Positions 25,651-38,700 of a stretch of DNA of 64,000 nucleotides are shown here, in pieces. A program made the position numbers and the translations under genes. The DNA comes from Dromaius novaehollandiae (lineage: Eukaryota > Chordata > Aves > Casuariiformes > Dromaiidae), in contig NC_088112.1 of the NCBI RefSeq assembly GCF_036370855.1, positions 20,328,469-20,392,468 of the forward strand. Direction: 5' to 3'. The notes below the pieces were generated by a model, which ran no database searches, was not told where the DNA came from, and saw nothing but the letters and a program-made list of their open reading frames with translations. Each line of letters starts with the position of its first letter. The first letter of the stretch is position 1.

Positions 25651-28600
25651 ACTACCAGTCTTGAAAAACTTAGCTAGGCTTGTCTTAAACACCAAAAAAT
25701 AAAGGTCAAGCCAAATGAAAGATCCCACGTTAACAGTTTTCTCCTCCTCTTCTATTTGTAAAAGGAAGATACTGGGAACAGTACAGGGTTAATGCCAAAG
25801 TGAGGAGGTCTAGGGAGAGGCTGGGGCAGCACATGTCCTGCTACACAGAGGCCCCCGGAGCCAAGCACTGGCCAAAGAGAATTTCTTTTATGCATGATGG
25901 GTCCAGAGGGATTCCTGAAACCACCAAATTTCAATAAGGCTATAGGGTAACTATGGGGTGTCCCATTCCTGATAGAAAAATGGAGTTTTCTTCCTCCTTG
26001 TGTCAGAGAGAAACTGTGTCAATAGAAAATAATGAATGAAGCTTTTTTTTCCTGAACTGATTACATGGTGAATGAGGATGGAATAAGCCCATGTGAAGAG
26101 TCAGGGTGGCTGAAGACATGTGTGAGAAAGTAGCTTTCCTCCTTGAAAGGCAAAAATTGAGTACTGCTTGTAATGAAAGTCTTTGAAAATGTATTTCGGA
26201 AGGTAAATGTTGATCCATTATTCTCCCCTTGCCTTGTGCGTTGAAAAACGTATTTCTTGGAATAATAGGTCAGCTACAGCAATTAAGCATGACACATAAT
26301 TGCCTCGACTAAGGTTGAAAATATCCTGCAATAAAGGAAGGTAAATGGGAGCATGAAACACAGAGCGGTTATAAGTAAATACATAAACTTGCTTAGACAC
26401 ATTGGACACACACACACAAAGCAATTGTGTCACACCTTTAATTAATGTCAGGGATTAGAGGAGCCCTGGGCTGGAGCCTTGTCTCCATCCCTTCAGCTTC
26501 ACCGCCCTGGCCGCAACCTGGCTGTGAATCCCGGTCGGTCCGAGCTTCCCGAGAGCCGGCGTTTCCTGGCAGCTGCATCGATGGTGCAGATTCGCTTCCC
26601 TCTGATATCTGCCCCGAAATGAGCTTGAGCCTGCTCCCGTTGCCTTGCACGGGAAAACTCCCGGCAGCCTCGCGGGACAGAGTCGTTCGGTCTCTCTCCT
26701 CCCTGACCTTCCTGGCTCGGTTTTTACGTTGCTGGCTGGGCTGGAGCATGCTTCTCACCCCACTGATTTTTAATAAGCTCTTGAGGAAGCACTTCTTTGC
26801 CAGTGCCTAGCAACGAGTTCAGTGGTTCTCCTTCCCTCACCACAGTGGCATAAAATTGTCCTGAGAACATCTGCATAGGAAAGCTCGCCGGCTCCGTACA
26901 GTCTCCCTGCCCGTCTCCCTGCAGAGCCCAGATGGGAAATTCTGCTTAACTTGTTCTACATCTAAATGACAAATACAGCAATAATAATATTGGCACAAGG
27001 CATTTCCATTTTTCTTTAATGATTATTAACTCATCCTCCTTCAATCTGCGCCCGGGGATTGCCTCTATTCTGTGCCCTTAGAACCAACTTCCAGTAATTA
27101 AAATGGTAATCAGAGTGCCTGTCATTAGTCTGCATTCTTTGTTACTTTGCCCTTATAAGTCCTGTACAACCCCAAGGCTTTGATCTGCACGTATGCTCTA
27201 CCCTGGATGATGGTCCCAGAACGCATTTGATTAACATGTATTTTAAATATTGTTTTTTCCTCAGATTTGAGAAATGGTGCCCTCCGTGCTATTTCTCTCT
27301 AGTTTTCCCAGACGTATTTTTCATACGTGTGCATGAAAAAGTGTACGGGTTTGAACGCAAGCCTCGTACTATATTTGTGAATTGAATTTTGTCTTTCTTG
27401 GTCTAGATTCGTATCATTTCTATGTCCAAGTGCAGCTTGGGGTCGTTCGGCAGTTGGATAGGGCCAGTTGCTTAGGGAAAGCACCGTGCGAGGTGGGACC
27501 TGCCCTTGGGCAGCCTCCCCGAAGGGCGTCCGAGCAGCACCAGGCCGGAGGGACGTACGGGATATGTGTGCAAGACTCGCTAGCGGATGGAGGCTTTGAT
27601 CCGGGGTGACATCAAGGGCTGAAATAGCATGAAAAGCTGGGCCCTGCTTCTGCTCCTAATGAGCCTGTTCTTCTCAGAGACAGAAAGAGGAGAAGAGCTG
27701 GGAAGGGACTCCAGTTTGAAGGACAAATGAAACTAGAAATGCTGCGTAGGTGAAGGGGAAGAACCCCAACTGGGGCTGGTTTTCCTTGATGAGGGAGCGT
27801 GGACATGCAGAAACTGGAGAGAGCTTACTTATCTGTCGAGGGGAGACATTTCAGGAGACATCCCAGGGCACCAAAGGGAATGTGATCCTGGCACAGAGGG
27901 TCCCTAATTTCAGTGCTCGAGATGGAGCACCCACCTTCCCTGCTCTGAGAGGTTTCACTCTGATTTCGTTTTTTAAACAGGTAGAGCTAGTTCAGTCCAG
28001 CAGAACATCAGTTATTCCAGCAGAACCTCTCCCTTCACTCTGATTTTTATTTCTTGGTTACGTGAACTGAACCAAACTGTTTGAGATCTATTCCGGAGTC
28101 AATGAGAACAGTGAGGGAAGAGCTCGTTATGCTCTGGATCAGGCTACGGTTGCACAGAGTTGAAAATATTAGGAAAAATATTAACCCCCATGAATTTCTC
28201 TAGCAAAATCCTTCACAGTGGGGGAGGACTAACTTCGTCTCTGCACATCTGCAATACTTAAGAATGGGAGAAAAGGAAGGAACAAAAAAGAAAGATGGAG
28301 GTGAAGAATCAGAGATATGGATGAGAAAGTGGTAGAGACAGAAGACAGGTGAGATTCTGGTGTAGCATAAGCGTAGACACTTCTCTTCTTTGCTGCTACC
28401 CAGTTCAGGAATAACAGTACTTTCCTGTTTCGGATGGGATCGGGATGTAACCTTGCCGACACATGCAGAGCTTTCAGACTCTAGAGATGCAATAACGAAG
28501 CCTGCATGTACGTTCACAGTCCTCCTTTACAGGGAAGAGCTGGCTAAGGGGTTTGCCAGTGCTGGAAGCTGCTGTGCCAGGCAGCCGGTCCTTGTGGCGG

Positions 28601-30232
28601 AGGCATTGCCTCGAGTGCTTGTAGGGCGCTTAGCAAAACTGAGACCAACCAACGTTTTTTCTCAGCACCTCTCGCGTTCAGGGTGTCGGCAGGACCCGCG
28701 CTGCCTCCCCGGGAGCCTCCCGCACGGCTCTGCAGCGCCGGGCCATGGGCCAGAGCCTCTGCTCGTGCCCTCTCAGAGGTTTCGGAGGGCTTTTGGTCCT
28801 GCTCCTGGAGCTCACGCTACGTGAGGGACTAACTCACTAGATGGCACGTGTGAGCTGTTGTCAGGCTAGTGCAGGCCAAGGCAAGCATTAAGGCTTAGCC
28901 CGTCAACATTATTTTATGTACTTTCATGACTGCTTCTGGCAGCAGGTTGAGCACAGCTTGTCTGATCTGCGTTATAGTCCTATAAAATAGCATATTGCTC
29001 ACCAGCGTGGTCCTGCCGCATTTCTGTTCCTGCAGTTCTGTTGCAAGGAGGGACCAGGCTGCAGCTATTACTCTGCCGTCCTTCACAGGCACTAAATACA
29101 AGCCCAAGAAATACCATACAGTAAGTGAAACAAATACTTGATCTTTTCAAAGATGGTATTTAGCATATCTTACTAATTCTGCCTTTGTATAATAACTTTC
29201 TGCAAAAATACTAGTAATCAGAATCTTTTTGCCACTACACCTATGTTACAGGCAAAGCTGATAAATCCTTCTTGGTTGGATCATCTTGTATCCGCTACAT
29301 TTCCAACAGCTTTATGTTAGCTTCAGTTCCAAAATATGGCCAGTCATTGGCATTAATTTGAATCATACAAACACTTCCAGTGTCAGAAAGTGTTTGAAAG
29401 AGGAAGGAATCTCAGTTTTGGAAGATTTTTTTCTTTTTTCTTCTTACCTGCAATGCAATTAAACGGGGGATTGCATCCTAGTGCCTGGCTCATGGAGACC
29501 AGAGCTGCCTGCTTCATTGCTTGCACGGCCCAAGCTGGGGGCCCGCGGAGCTAAGTGCAGTCGGAGGCACTGCCAGCAACGGTGGGACATGCCAGAGACC
29601 TCCCCTTCCACCAGCACACCGCTCCTTAGGACCTGCTTTTCCCTCTTCACTCGTGGAAATCAGGCCTGTCAGCACTCACCCACTAGTACCTATCACCTTT
29701 TAGGAAGATTAAGATTTAAATGGGTGTGAATTATTCTGGGCCTTTGGGTTAAAGCCAGGACTTCTGAGTTGTTATGAAATGCAGTGTAACACTGGTGTAA
29801 TGGTCTATGCTGGGCACGGCAGCAGGGACCTGCCCCTGTCCCACCACGTGGCCCTAAGCAGCTGGGACTTCTTGTCCCCCCGTCACTGGAGATGATGATA
29901 TGCATCTGAGTTACGGCTTCAGGTCTGTGCCTGAAACCAAATGTGAAGCGTACTCGAAGGTGCACATGGGCCAGTGCTAACATCTACTGATTAATGGGAT
30001 TTTTGTCACTTCCACTAAGAGGTATTATTCTTTTTATTAGGTGCATTTTTCAGGGCTGAGCGTGCCAAGTGCTGAAGTAGCGAACAACTCTCACTAAAGC
30101 TTTCAATCAAAGTTTAAGACCAAAGATCAAAAAGATGCTTTTGGACAGAGACATAAAACACTTTGATGATCAAAAGAGAATAGACAGTGGTAGCACTAAT
30201 TATTATCCATGAAATAAAGAGCTTAATGTACA

Positions 30233-30255
30233 TGTGTGTGTGTGTGTGTGTGTGT
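30233..30255 (+). repeat. (TG)n microsatellite
   Basis: About eleven uninterrupted TG units, probably length-polymorphic. Confidence 0.95.
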
Positions 30256-31270
30256 AGTCTGCATTTAGTGAGGTTTTTTGATTTCTGCCTTATTTCCTTT
30301 CAGTATTTTTGCAGGAAAACATTTTATGCTCTGCTATGTGCTTTTTGGTATTTGGAATTTGCCCTGTTTAGGCTTCTTGTTCCCTTTTTATGCTCCTAGT
30401 CAGAGGAAGCAATTCAGGACTTTCTGAAGGCTCTCAAACTACTTGAAGCAGCACAGTGTGAACACACAGTGGCAAAACCATCAAAGATTGTCCCACCTCT
30501 TCTTCGGGTGCCGTGTATGTACTGAGTCTCTTACAATAATGTGACTGTATTTCCACGCTGCAATTGATCTTTCTCAGAGCTGAGACGAAAATCGGTTTTT
30601 CCTTCCCTGAGGTGGAGCACGTCAAAGGGCAGTATTTCTTCCAAAAGAGGAAACCCACGTCCTTACAGGATGCTCTGCAAGCCGTTATTAGTGCTCTTCT
30701 TGCTGGATTTAATCCAGGCTGGATGCAGAGAGGAAAACAGATCCCTGCAGAGCTATAGAGGTTGGCATCCCCGGGGACGGAGGGCTGCTCTCAGCTTCGG
30801 CAGAAGTGCCAGACACCAGGTAATACTTCGGCTTCGGCTCAGGAGGTAACGTCTGCTCCAAAACCCATTGGATCAGTGAAAAAACTGCCCCTGAGCTCAG
30901 CTTAGTGCACTGATGCCTCTGAACCATTTTCTCACCTGTTTCTGAGTGAGTGGGTGGAAGTTTTGCCGACGGTGCAGCAGTGGTCCAAGGGTCTGACTTG
31001 CAGTCAGCCTCCGGCTGCCTCAACCAGGGCATCTGCCGAGCACGTCGCGACCCGCCTCTGCTCCCACAGTAAGTGACCCGTGGCACCGAGTGACACATGC
31101 AATAAATGTGCACCACCTTCTCACTCAGCGGTTGCCTTCATTTTTACATAAACAACAAACCGGAAAACTTGGCTGCAGGCTTCAGGGCTTGAGTTACCCC
31201 CGATCATCCCTGTAAGGACGGCGTACGGTATTGCATGTGGGTGCTAACGTCTCTGTACGTTGGGAATTAA

Positions 31271-31291
31271 GAAAAGAAAAGAAAAGAAAAA
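31271..31291 (+). repeat. (GAAAA)n microsatellite
   Basis: Four copies of GAAAA in a row, followed by a G run. Confidence 0.9.
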
Positions 31292-34063
31292 GGGGGCAAA
31301 CAGAGCTGCAGCCGGGAATCAACACAGCTAGCTGGTAAAAAGGGGATGGGAGCTGGGGTAAGATGGTTTCCCATCAGGAAAGGCTGAGCTGGCTGGACTG
31401 AAAAGCTTCATGGGAAAGCACCGGTTTTATTGACTTCTTGGGGAGAAAATACTGTTGGGCTTTGTTCAGGCTTTATCATTTTAATTTTATACATTATAAA
31501 CAGAAAAGCTGTTGACATGAAACATTTAAACTGTACTGAATCTTTGCGCTCTGAATGCAGTTAGGGCGTTAGCGTTGGCTGCCCGACTCCGCGAGGCTCC
31601 CGAGCTCCCCGGGGGCACGGCATACCTGGCCTTAGCCGAAGGGTTAACGTTGTCCTGCACAAGGTGACCGGCAGGTCCCAGCCGTGCTCATCACCAGCTC
31701 TAGATAAAATTTCTTTAGGAATAAATCCCTTTTCTATGCAGTTCTATAAATTCAAATAGCCTGGAAGGGAGAGCGCCCAGCCAGCGCTTTGAGTGGAAAT
31801 CTTGGCTGCAGAGCGCGGATTGCAGTAACTCTAAAGAGCTGGTTTCTGCAGAGGCTCGAGCAGATGTGGCGACAGACTTTCTCAGCAGCGTGGCATGGCC
31901 TGCTCCTCCGAAACGAGGATCTGAGCCCTCTGAGGAATACTCCTTCGCAGCTGAGCCATCTTTCATCTTCTTGGAAAAAAAAGCTCTCTCGCAGAGCAGC
32001 CCCCAGCGTCGACTGCAATGGCTATTTGTCTTGTGCTAACGCAGTCTTCCCATTCCTGCAAGGGATATGATTACAAGGGCACTTGATACCTAACTTTAAT
32101 CCAGTGCCAGGACTTGTTCTAAGGGCTGTGAAAGGTATTTTTCTCTTGCAGTCTCCTGACTATATAATCCTTCCTCTCGAGTTCCTGCTCTTACATCTGT
32201 ACTGTCCTTGCCAGGCAGCTAAAGCTTTAGCTGGCCAGTCATAATATTTGGAGTTTCTTGACCAGGAGTACTGTGTGCTGTGGAATTAAAAGGAGAATTT
32301 GGGCTAATCCTCTATGAGGACATTGGCAGGCACGAAGCCACAGCAAGGCGGGAAGGATGCCAGGGGCCAGCCTGTCCTCCCCGGGCACTTTGCTTCCCTG
32401 CAATACTGTGTAGGAAGGAAACTAAAAAAATGTGGCTTTTCGGTCATAGGCTGTGCTTCCCTAAACCATGGATGTCCCTTTTTGGCAGAGGAAGAAGTAG
32501 CTGGAATGGAAACTATATATTAAATAATATACAACCCAATGTATACCCTTCTACATGGGTGTACTATCCCCTTTAGGACAACCAATAATTTAATTAATGT
32601 GATTTATTACACTAAATAGTTACTGTTATTCTGCTATCCTATTCTGGTGGCAGTTACTCTGTCTACTGCAGTGCCAATCACAGTCATATTCACACAGCAA
32701 AAGCAGAAACATTTTGTTGCAGCTCTTAAGATATAGAAGATATATATTATCTTATACAGTCCTTTCTGTCCAAAAGCATTTAAAGACCTGTAGACTTAAC
32801 TGTGTCCTGTTTTATTGGCTGTTGAAACCGCAACTCCCTTTTAGGCTGAGGATGCAGACACAGAGTCCGGCCACATTTAAATTAGATCTCATGAATTCTG
32901 TTGGTCCTTAATGTGCAGAGAATAAACACTGCAGCTGAGGAACAGATGCTTTTATTTTTTTAAAAAAACAATGTTACATTGATTCAGTGATTCAGTCAGG
33001 CAGCCTAAATATGACTTGATTGAACGATCACTTAAATACAGCTGAACCACCTGCACTTTCTTTTTTTATTTTGGCAAATCAATCTGACGTGAATATTTTG
33101 GTGACAAGCCCAAATTTGTTTCCAGCAATGTCCTAGTGCCTAAATTTTGCTTGTGGAAATGACAAAAACAAGCATCCTTTTAGCTCCGGTAGTTGTTATT
33201 TGCCAAGGTGAAGCCTGACTGTCCATTTTACATAGCTCTGAAATCCTCTGCCCGGCGAGAGGCGTGCGGGAGAGCCCGGCCGCCCTGCGGACATGGCACT
33301 GCCCGCCGAATTTCCTGCCCATCCGCTGCAGATCCCTGGCAAGCCCAGAGCGTGGTCCCTGCCAGGGGGATGAGGCACAATTGTGCTTTCTTTGCAGGAT
33401 TCTTCATACTTCGCTAATCCTTGGTGCAAGGCTTGGTTTTTTCTTAAACTAGTTTTTACTTAGTTGCACTAAGTCTTGCTGGGAACATCCGAGTGCAGAG
33501 CATCTAGGTGCTTCATACCTGTGTTTTCTCATCATCGTTTCCTGGATAGGTGGGAAAGGTTATTTGCAGTTTGGTTCCCCAAATATGCTCTGGAGCTAGT
33601 GATTATAGAAGAATCTTTCACCCAGAAGCCGGATTCTGTCAGCCTCACTGACAAATATTTGACGAATAGTTTTGGGGTCTGTTTGTTTTTTTTCTGTCTG
33701 CCGGAGTCTGGTCCTGGACAAATAGCTGGAGTAAACGAAGTGTTGCTATTAATCACATTGATTTGCAGCTCAGTAACCACAATGTGGAAGACTTGTCTGC
33801 CAAATGAATACCTATGCTTCCTTTTAAATCAGCTCTTTGAATTTAAATAGCCTATAAATAATGTTTTGCGTGTATTTATCACCTATTTATCTTACATACC
33901 ATATCTTTGCTGCTTCTATAATCTTGCTTTGCAGACAAGATAATCAGGTGTTTTTAGAACATATTGTGGCTTGAGAAAACTTTGCCTTTGATTCTTGGAT
34001 TTTTCCTGAGGGATGAAGAAGACTGTATTTGCCTTCAAAATCTGCAGGAAAAGCACGTATGCT

Positions 34064-34073
34064 GGGGGGGGGG
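34064..34073 (+). repeat. G10 homopolymer
   Basis: Ten consecutive G bases in otherwise unremarkable sequence. Confidence 0.9.
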
Positions 34074-37000
34074 CAGGACTTACTCCTCTTGCTTCTGGAG
34101 AGAATTACAGGATGACTTCAGGCACTCTAAAGGGTCTTTTAAATGACTGTGGTAAGTAGCTCTCAGCAACTTTACCAGGAAAACGCATCTTTGAGCAAGG
34201 CTTCACAACAGCTTGTGAGAGAGGCTGGAGTTTAAAGCGTTGAACAGAGGAAAGTGACTCTGCTACCGAAGTCACTTGTGGTGTGGTATTTCCAGAAGAG
34301 GTTGCTGCTGATTTTGCTGAGAGCTGCAGATATTTACTACCCTGGAGGTGCCTGCGTCCCAGTTACCCACTGGGAGACCATGGCTGCTGCTGGTTTCTGC
34401 AGCTCATTGCAATGGGAATGAGATGCTCTGGGGAGCGCGTGACCCTCGCCTGGCAGTCCCCGTCCCGTCCCCTATACCACTGTCTTGCCCTTCGATCTCA
34501 TGGGCTCCGGGAGCCCCTCGACATCGAGCTGCAGTAAGTCCTGCCTCGTGCGGGCAGACACCGGCTTCTGCGCTGACGTGGCCCAGGTTGTCCTCTGCCC
34601 TGTGAGCAGGGCCGGGGGGGCTGGCCCAGGGTGGGGGCACGATCCGGGACAGGTTCATCTGCAAGCTAGTACTCCTAGCACATCCTTGCTGTCTTTTCAC
34701 GGAGTTAAAGGCCTCTAGGGAGCTTTTCAGAGCCAGCTGTGTGTTGATTCTGCTCTTCGTTCCCCCCGATTTATTAGAGTCAACCAAAAGATATTCACCA
34801 AGTCATCGCACCCTGCATGCAGAAGCCAGCTTTTCATGTTTGCTTCTTCCTCTTGGTTTTAGGTGACCTTTCATCCTCTGAAAACCTGGTACCTGAAGTC
34901 ACAACTGCCTGCAGTGGTAGGACACCAGCTCCCTCTCGGTGTCAACCATCACCGTTCCTCCTGGTTGCTGATGTTATGCATGGTCTGGCCTCGGAGAGAC
35001 AACAACTCCAGGCAGTCATCTCCTTGCCTGGCGTGTGAAATTTCAGACTTTCCCAAAGCAAGTCAAGTTTTGAAAGTCTGACGCCCCGCATCCAAGGCGG
35101 CAGGACACACGGCACGTTCCGGCCTCGCACGCCGAAGGAGGCACCCACGTGCCTCTCCGTGCGAGGAGGAGGTTACTGGAACCGCAGGGGTTTGCTCTCC
35201 TCCAAACAGCCCTGTTTGAAGTGGACTACTGGTCCAGGACAGGCGCACGAGAGAGAGCGTCGCACCCTTTGCAACTTTTGTTTGGAGTGAAAAGGAAAAT
35301 ACGCAGCGACGGAGAGAATCTTCACTTTGATCATCGTCGGTTACAGGAAATAAAAACATAACCCAAAGGGGTGAGCGCGAGGCGCAATAACGTCGGGTCA
35401 AGCGCTCTGTTATTCTCCGAGATCAAAAGAAGCTGGGGGAGTTTGGGTTTTATTGCATTCCCCTTTTGTGTTCTGGTTTTGGCTTTCTTTCCTGAAAATC
35501 AATACAGCCCTCTCTCCGGGCTTGTTACGCCCATCCTGCCCCTGCCCTGCCCCAGCTCCGAGGGGCAGCACAACGTGGCCCTCCACCTCTGTTGGCCTCG
35601 TAGCAGCTACTGCGGTAGCAGAGCTAATATAAGCCTTTCTGCTATGCTTTACACCGGGATTTATTCTCCCAATGAAACTCGCTCCGCCACGTGAGTGAAA
35701 GCGATGCAGCCAGGAGACACCGAAGCAGGGCTTCGCCACGCGGGAGGTGCACCGATTCCCACGGCATCTCAGCCACAGAAAGTGATTAATAACATCTCTT
35801 TTTTATTGCTACCAGTGTGTCTTTTCCGGTGACTGACAGATGAGTTTCGTTGACAGCAACGGTAGTTTTACTGGGATTGCAAAAGATGGAAGTCTGGCAG
35901 GTATCAGAGCCCTTGTGCCAGTAAATCAGAGCATTAACCCAGGCTGGTCGGGGACTTTCCGTGAAGTTTTCGGGGGAGCATTTCCAGATTAAGGGAACTC
36001 TGCAGGTTGCTCTGAGCAAAACAAAAACTTTTGGTATTACACAAAACGTCGTAGATACGATCTGTAAACCCAGCAGAGTTTGCAACGGGAGCAGATGTTG
36101 TGAAATGGCAGTATTCATGCTCCGACACACACAGGCTGGTGTGGAGGGTCTGCGGAGAGCAGGCAGCGCGAGGGTCCCCGTGAACGGCAGGCCCAGTCCC
36201 CCACCCCGCAAGGGCGATGGGTACAGTAACTGGTACAGCTCTTTCAGCTGTGGTACGTTAGGAAAATAAATGTCAGCGTTTTCAGAGATTAAGACACAGT
36301 GCACAGACTAGAGCCAAGCTGGAGCCCCTCTGGGCTCTGATTTGTGAACGAAGTATTTTGCAGCGGCTGTACTCGCTGACCACCCAACCGTATGGCACTG
36401 CACCTCGCATGGTCACCTGCTAATGGACTGCTCCAAACTACAGCCTGGTACACTCAGGAAAACCCGGCTCTGGGCTGCTTTAGCTTGATGGGGCAAAATA
36501 GAAGCTGCTGTGGGTCAGCCAAACTGCTGTGGCTCTGCCATGTCGGATTAGGAGCTGAGCAGTCCCTGGAAAGTCCAGATGAGGGAAGGACTAGACAGGC
36601 GGGAAGAGAAACGATGAACAACTATTCTCACCTGAACCATCTTCACTGATCACCCAGCTGCTTGTCACAGAGGCTGTGGATCCCCAAGGACAACGTGCAT
36701 GATTACCTGCTTCATGCTTGGTTTTGTGAAAACAACCCCCACTAAAAATACTGCAACAACTGTTGTTAAGAGTTTTAAGGGGGGCTGGACCGTCTTGAGA
36801 TAACGGGGAACAGGAAACAATGACGTGCGAGCATGGATATACACCCAGGTGGTGGCCAGGGGACGGGCTTATCCCGGCTGGGCTGCAGCCAGGCCAGCAC
36901 ATCGAATCGTGCGTGCCGGGTCATGTCAGAGCCGCTGCTCTGGCTGCCGCCGGGACCTCTTGGCTCAAACCTGGCAGCAGTCGCACTTCCGCGTGGTTAG

Positions 37001-38669
37001 CGCAAAGCCGTTCGGACCCACAAAACCCAGAGGCACGAGTGGTTGCTGAGGCGAAGAGATACATGGCTGTGCTAATGATGGCGAACAGAGAGCTGTTTAT
37101 GCTCATTCATAAAGATTAGGAGCAGTCCGTTTACACGGGGCAAAGTAGAAACAGTTTATTGTCTTATACAGATGCCGCCCGGAGCACTGGAGCTATGTAA
37201 GCATCCCTGGTGCAGCGTTTTCTGCAATCCCGGATTGCTGGAAACAGCCTGTCCTCTAGCACGTGCCTGCATTTGTGAACAAAACTTGTTTTAAGTTTAT
37301 GAGTGTAAGAGGTGGGAAGATGTTTTTATATAGCGTGATACCAAACAGCAAAGTGTCCTTGCTCGTGTGATCATTTATTCCACCAGTGTGTTCTTGACTG
37401 ATTATGAACAAATTCCTTGCAAGTTCAAAAGTTGAAAACATTTCTGTTATTAAAAGGGGCCAAATCAAAGTCTACCAAACAAATATATCTTGGATCTATG
37501 GGTGATGAGTTTTTCAGCTGTTCAAACATGTCATGGGGTATGAATGAAGCTGTATTTGAATTATACTTCCTTCTTAAAATAATGTAAAATTCATGAGCTG
37601 CAAATGAGCAGCAGGGCAATTTCTTCCCATAACTTCGTTTTAGTTAGATAAGTTATTTTGGGAGACAGAGGGAAAAATGACAAAATTTTGTGTAGTGTAG
37701 TTACATAAAGCTGATTAATGAAAATAGTATTCACTGACCCCATTTGATGAAGGAATTGAATCAGAATCTTACTTGGAAATAGAGAAAGGCTGATCCTCCC
37801 ATGCCCTGCACCTTGTCACCGCCAGCTGTTGTACAGAACAAGTGTAAAATTCTGCCAGATCAGGATGAGCATAAGGCAGACTGCAGAGGGGAATCCGACG
37901 CCCAGAGCTATAATCTAATGCTGTTTGTGCCATTAATGTAACTCTGTGATTTATGCTCAGTTCATATGGTATGAAATAGTATGAGAACCAGGGTCACAGC
38001 TCTATCCATTAGTGATACAGCACAGAGCTTAAAAGTAATCCTTTGCTAGCATGCAGATTTATATAACAAAGAATGGTTCAGTTCCAGATTTTCCAGCAAA
38101 CTACAGTGTTCAATTGTAGCCTGTTCAAGTCTATCCAAGCTCGAGAGCCAAAGCTTGTGATGGCAATGCACATTCAGATGGACTTGGTATGCAGATTATT
38201 TGTGGCAGTCATGGATTTCTAGTATTCTGTTTTCACCTGGCAAAATAAATTAAGATGTAACATTACCCAAACCAGGGACAGCCAAAATAAATGAGAGAAG
38301 TTTAGAACATGTTGATTTACAGCATGATTTCTTATACTGTTGATGGAGCCTATTCCTTTTAAACTGAAGTCACAAGCACAGATTTTCTCCTTTGATAACA
38401 TCTACTGTGATCCTTCAGTCCATCTGCTACTCATCAGGATAATCAACAGGTCTCAGCGTGTACGAAAAACAGAGCAGAACAGAAGAGATGACACACGGCC
38501 AGCTCCCATCCTAGGAGATTTGCTGCCATCTTTTGGTAGATACACGTTACAGAAAGTAATTAAAAATTATCTTCCTCTCCACACATATTAAACATCCTCT
38601 GTTTGTTCTTTCTAGCCCACGTACTGCATCCTCAGCTCCCTCCTTTCCTTCAGCCTGTAGCCCACACAG

Positions 38670-38700
38670 ATATATATATATATATACACATATATATATA
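38670..38700 (+). repeat. (AT)n microsatellite with a CACA interruption
   Basis: Alternating A and T on both sides of ACACA. Probably polymorphic and able to form cruciforms. Confidence 0.9.

Larger units (their letters stand above)
12262..30231. other. Intergenic DNA without a recognisable gene
   Basis: About 18 kb. It holds simple repeats ((TTTTA)n at about 18244-18268, G12 at 21022-21033, GA-rich tract at 22596-22630), a possible CR1-like 3' relic near 25610-25640 and a 194-codon ORF at 24791-25375 that I do not recognise. A GC-richer block at 26440-26810 is open on both strands. None has domain or splice support. Confidence 0.6.

Noticed and set aside
35786-36304. Minus-strand ORF of 172 codons.
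   Set aside because: No recognisable domain, no upstream promoter signal and no conserved motif. Probably chance.
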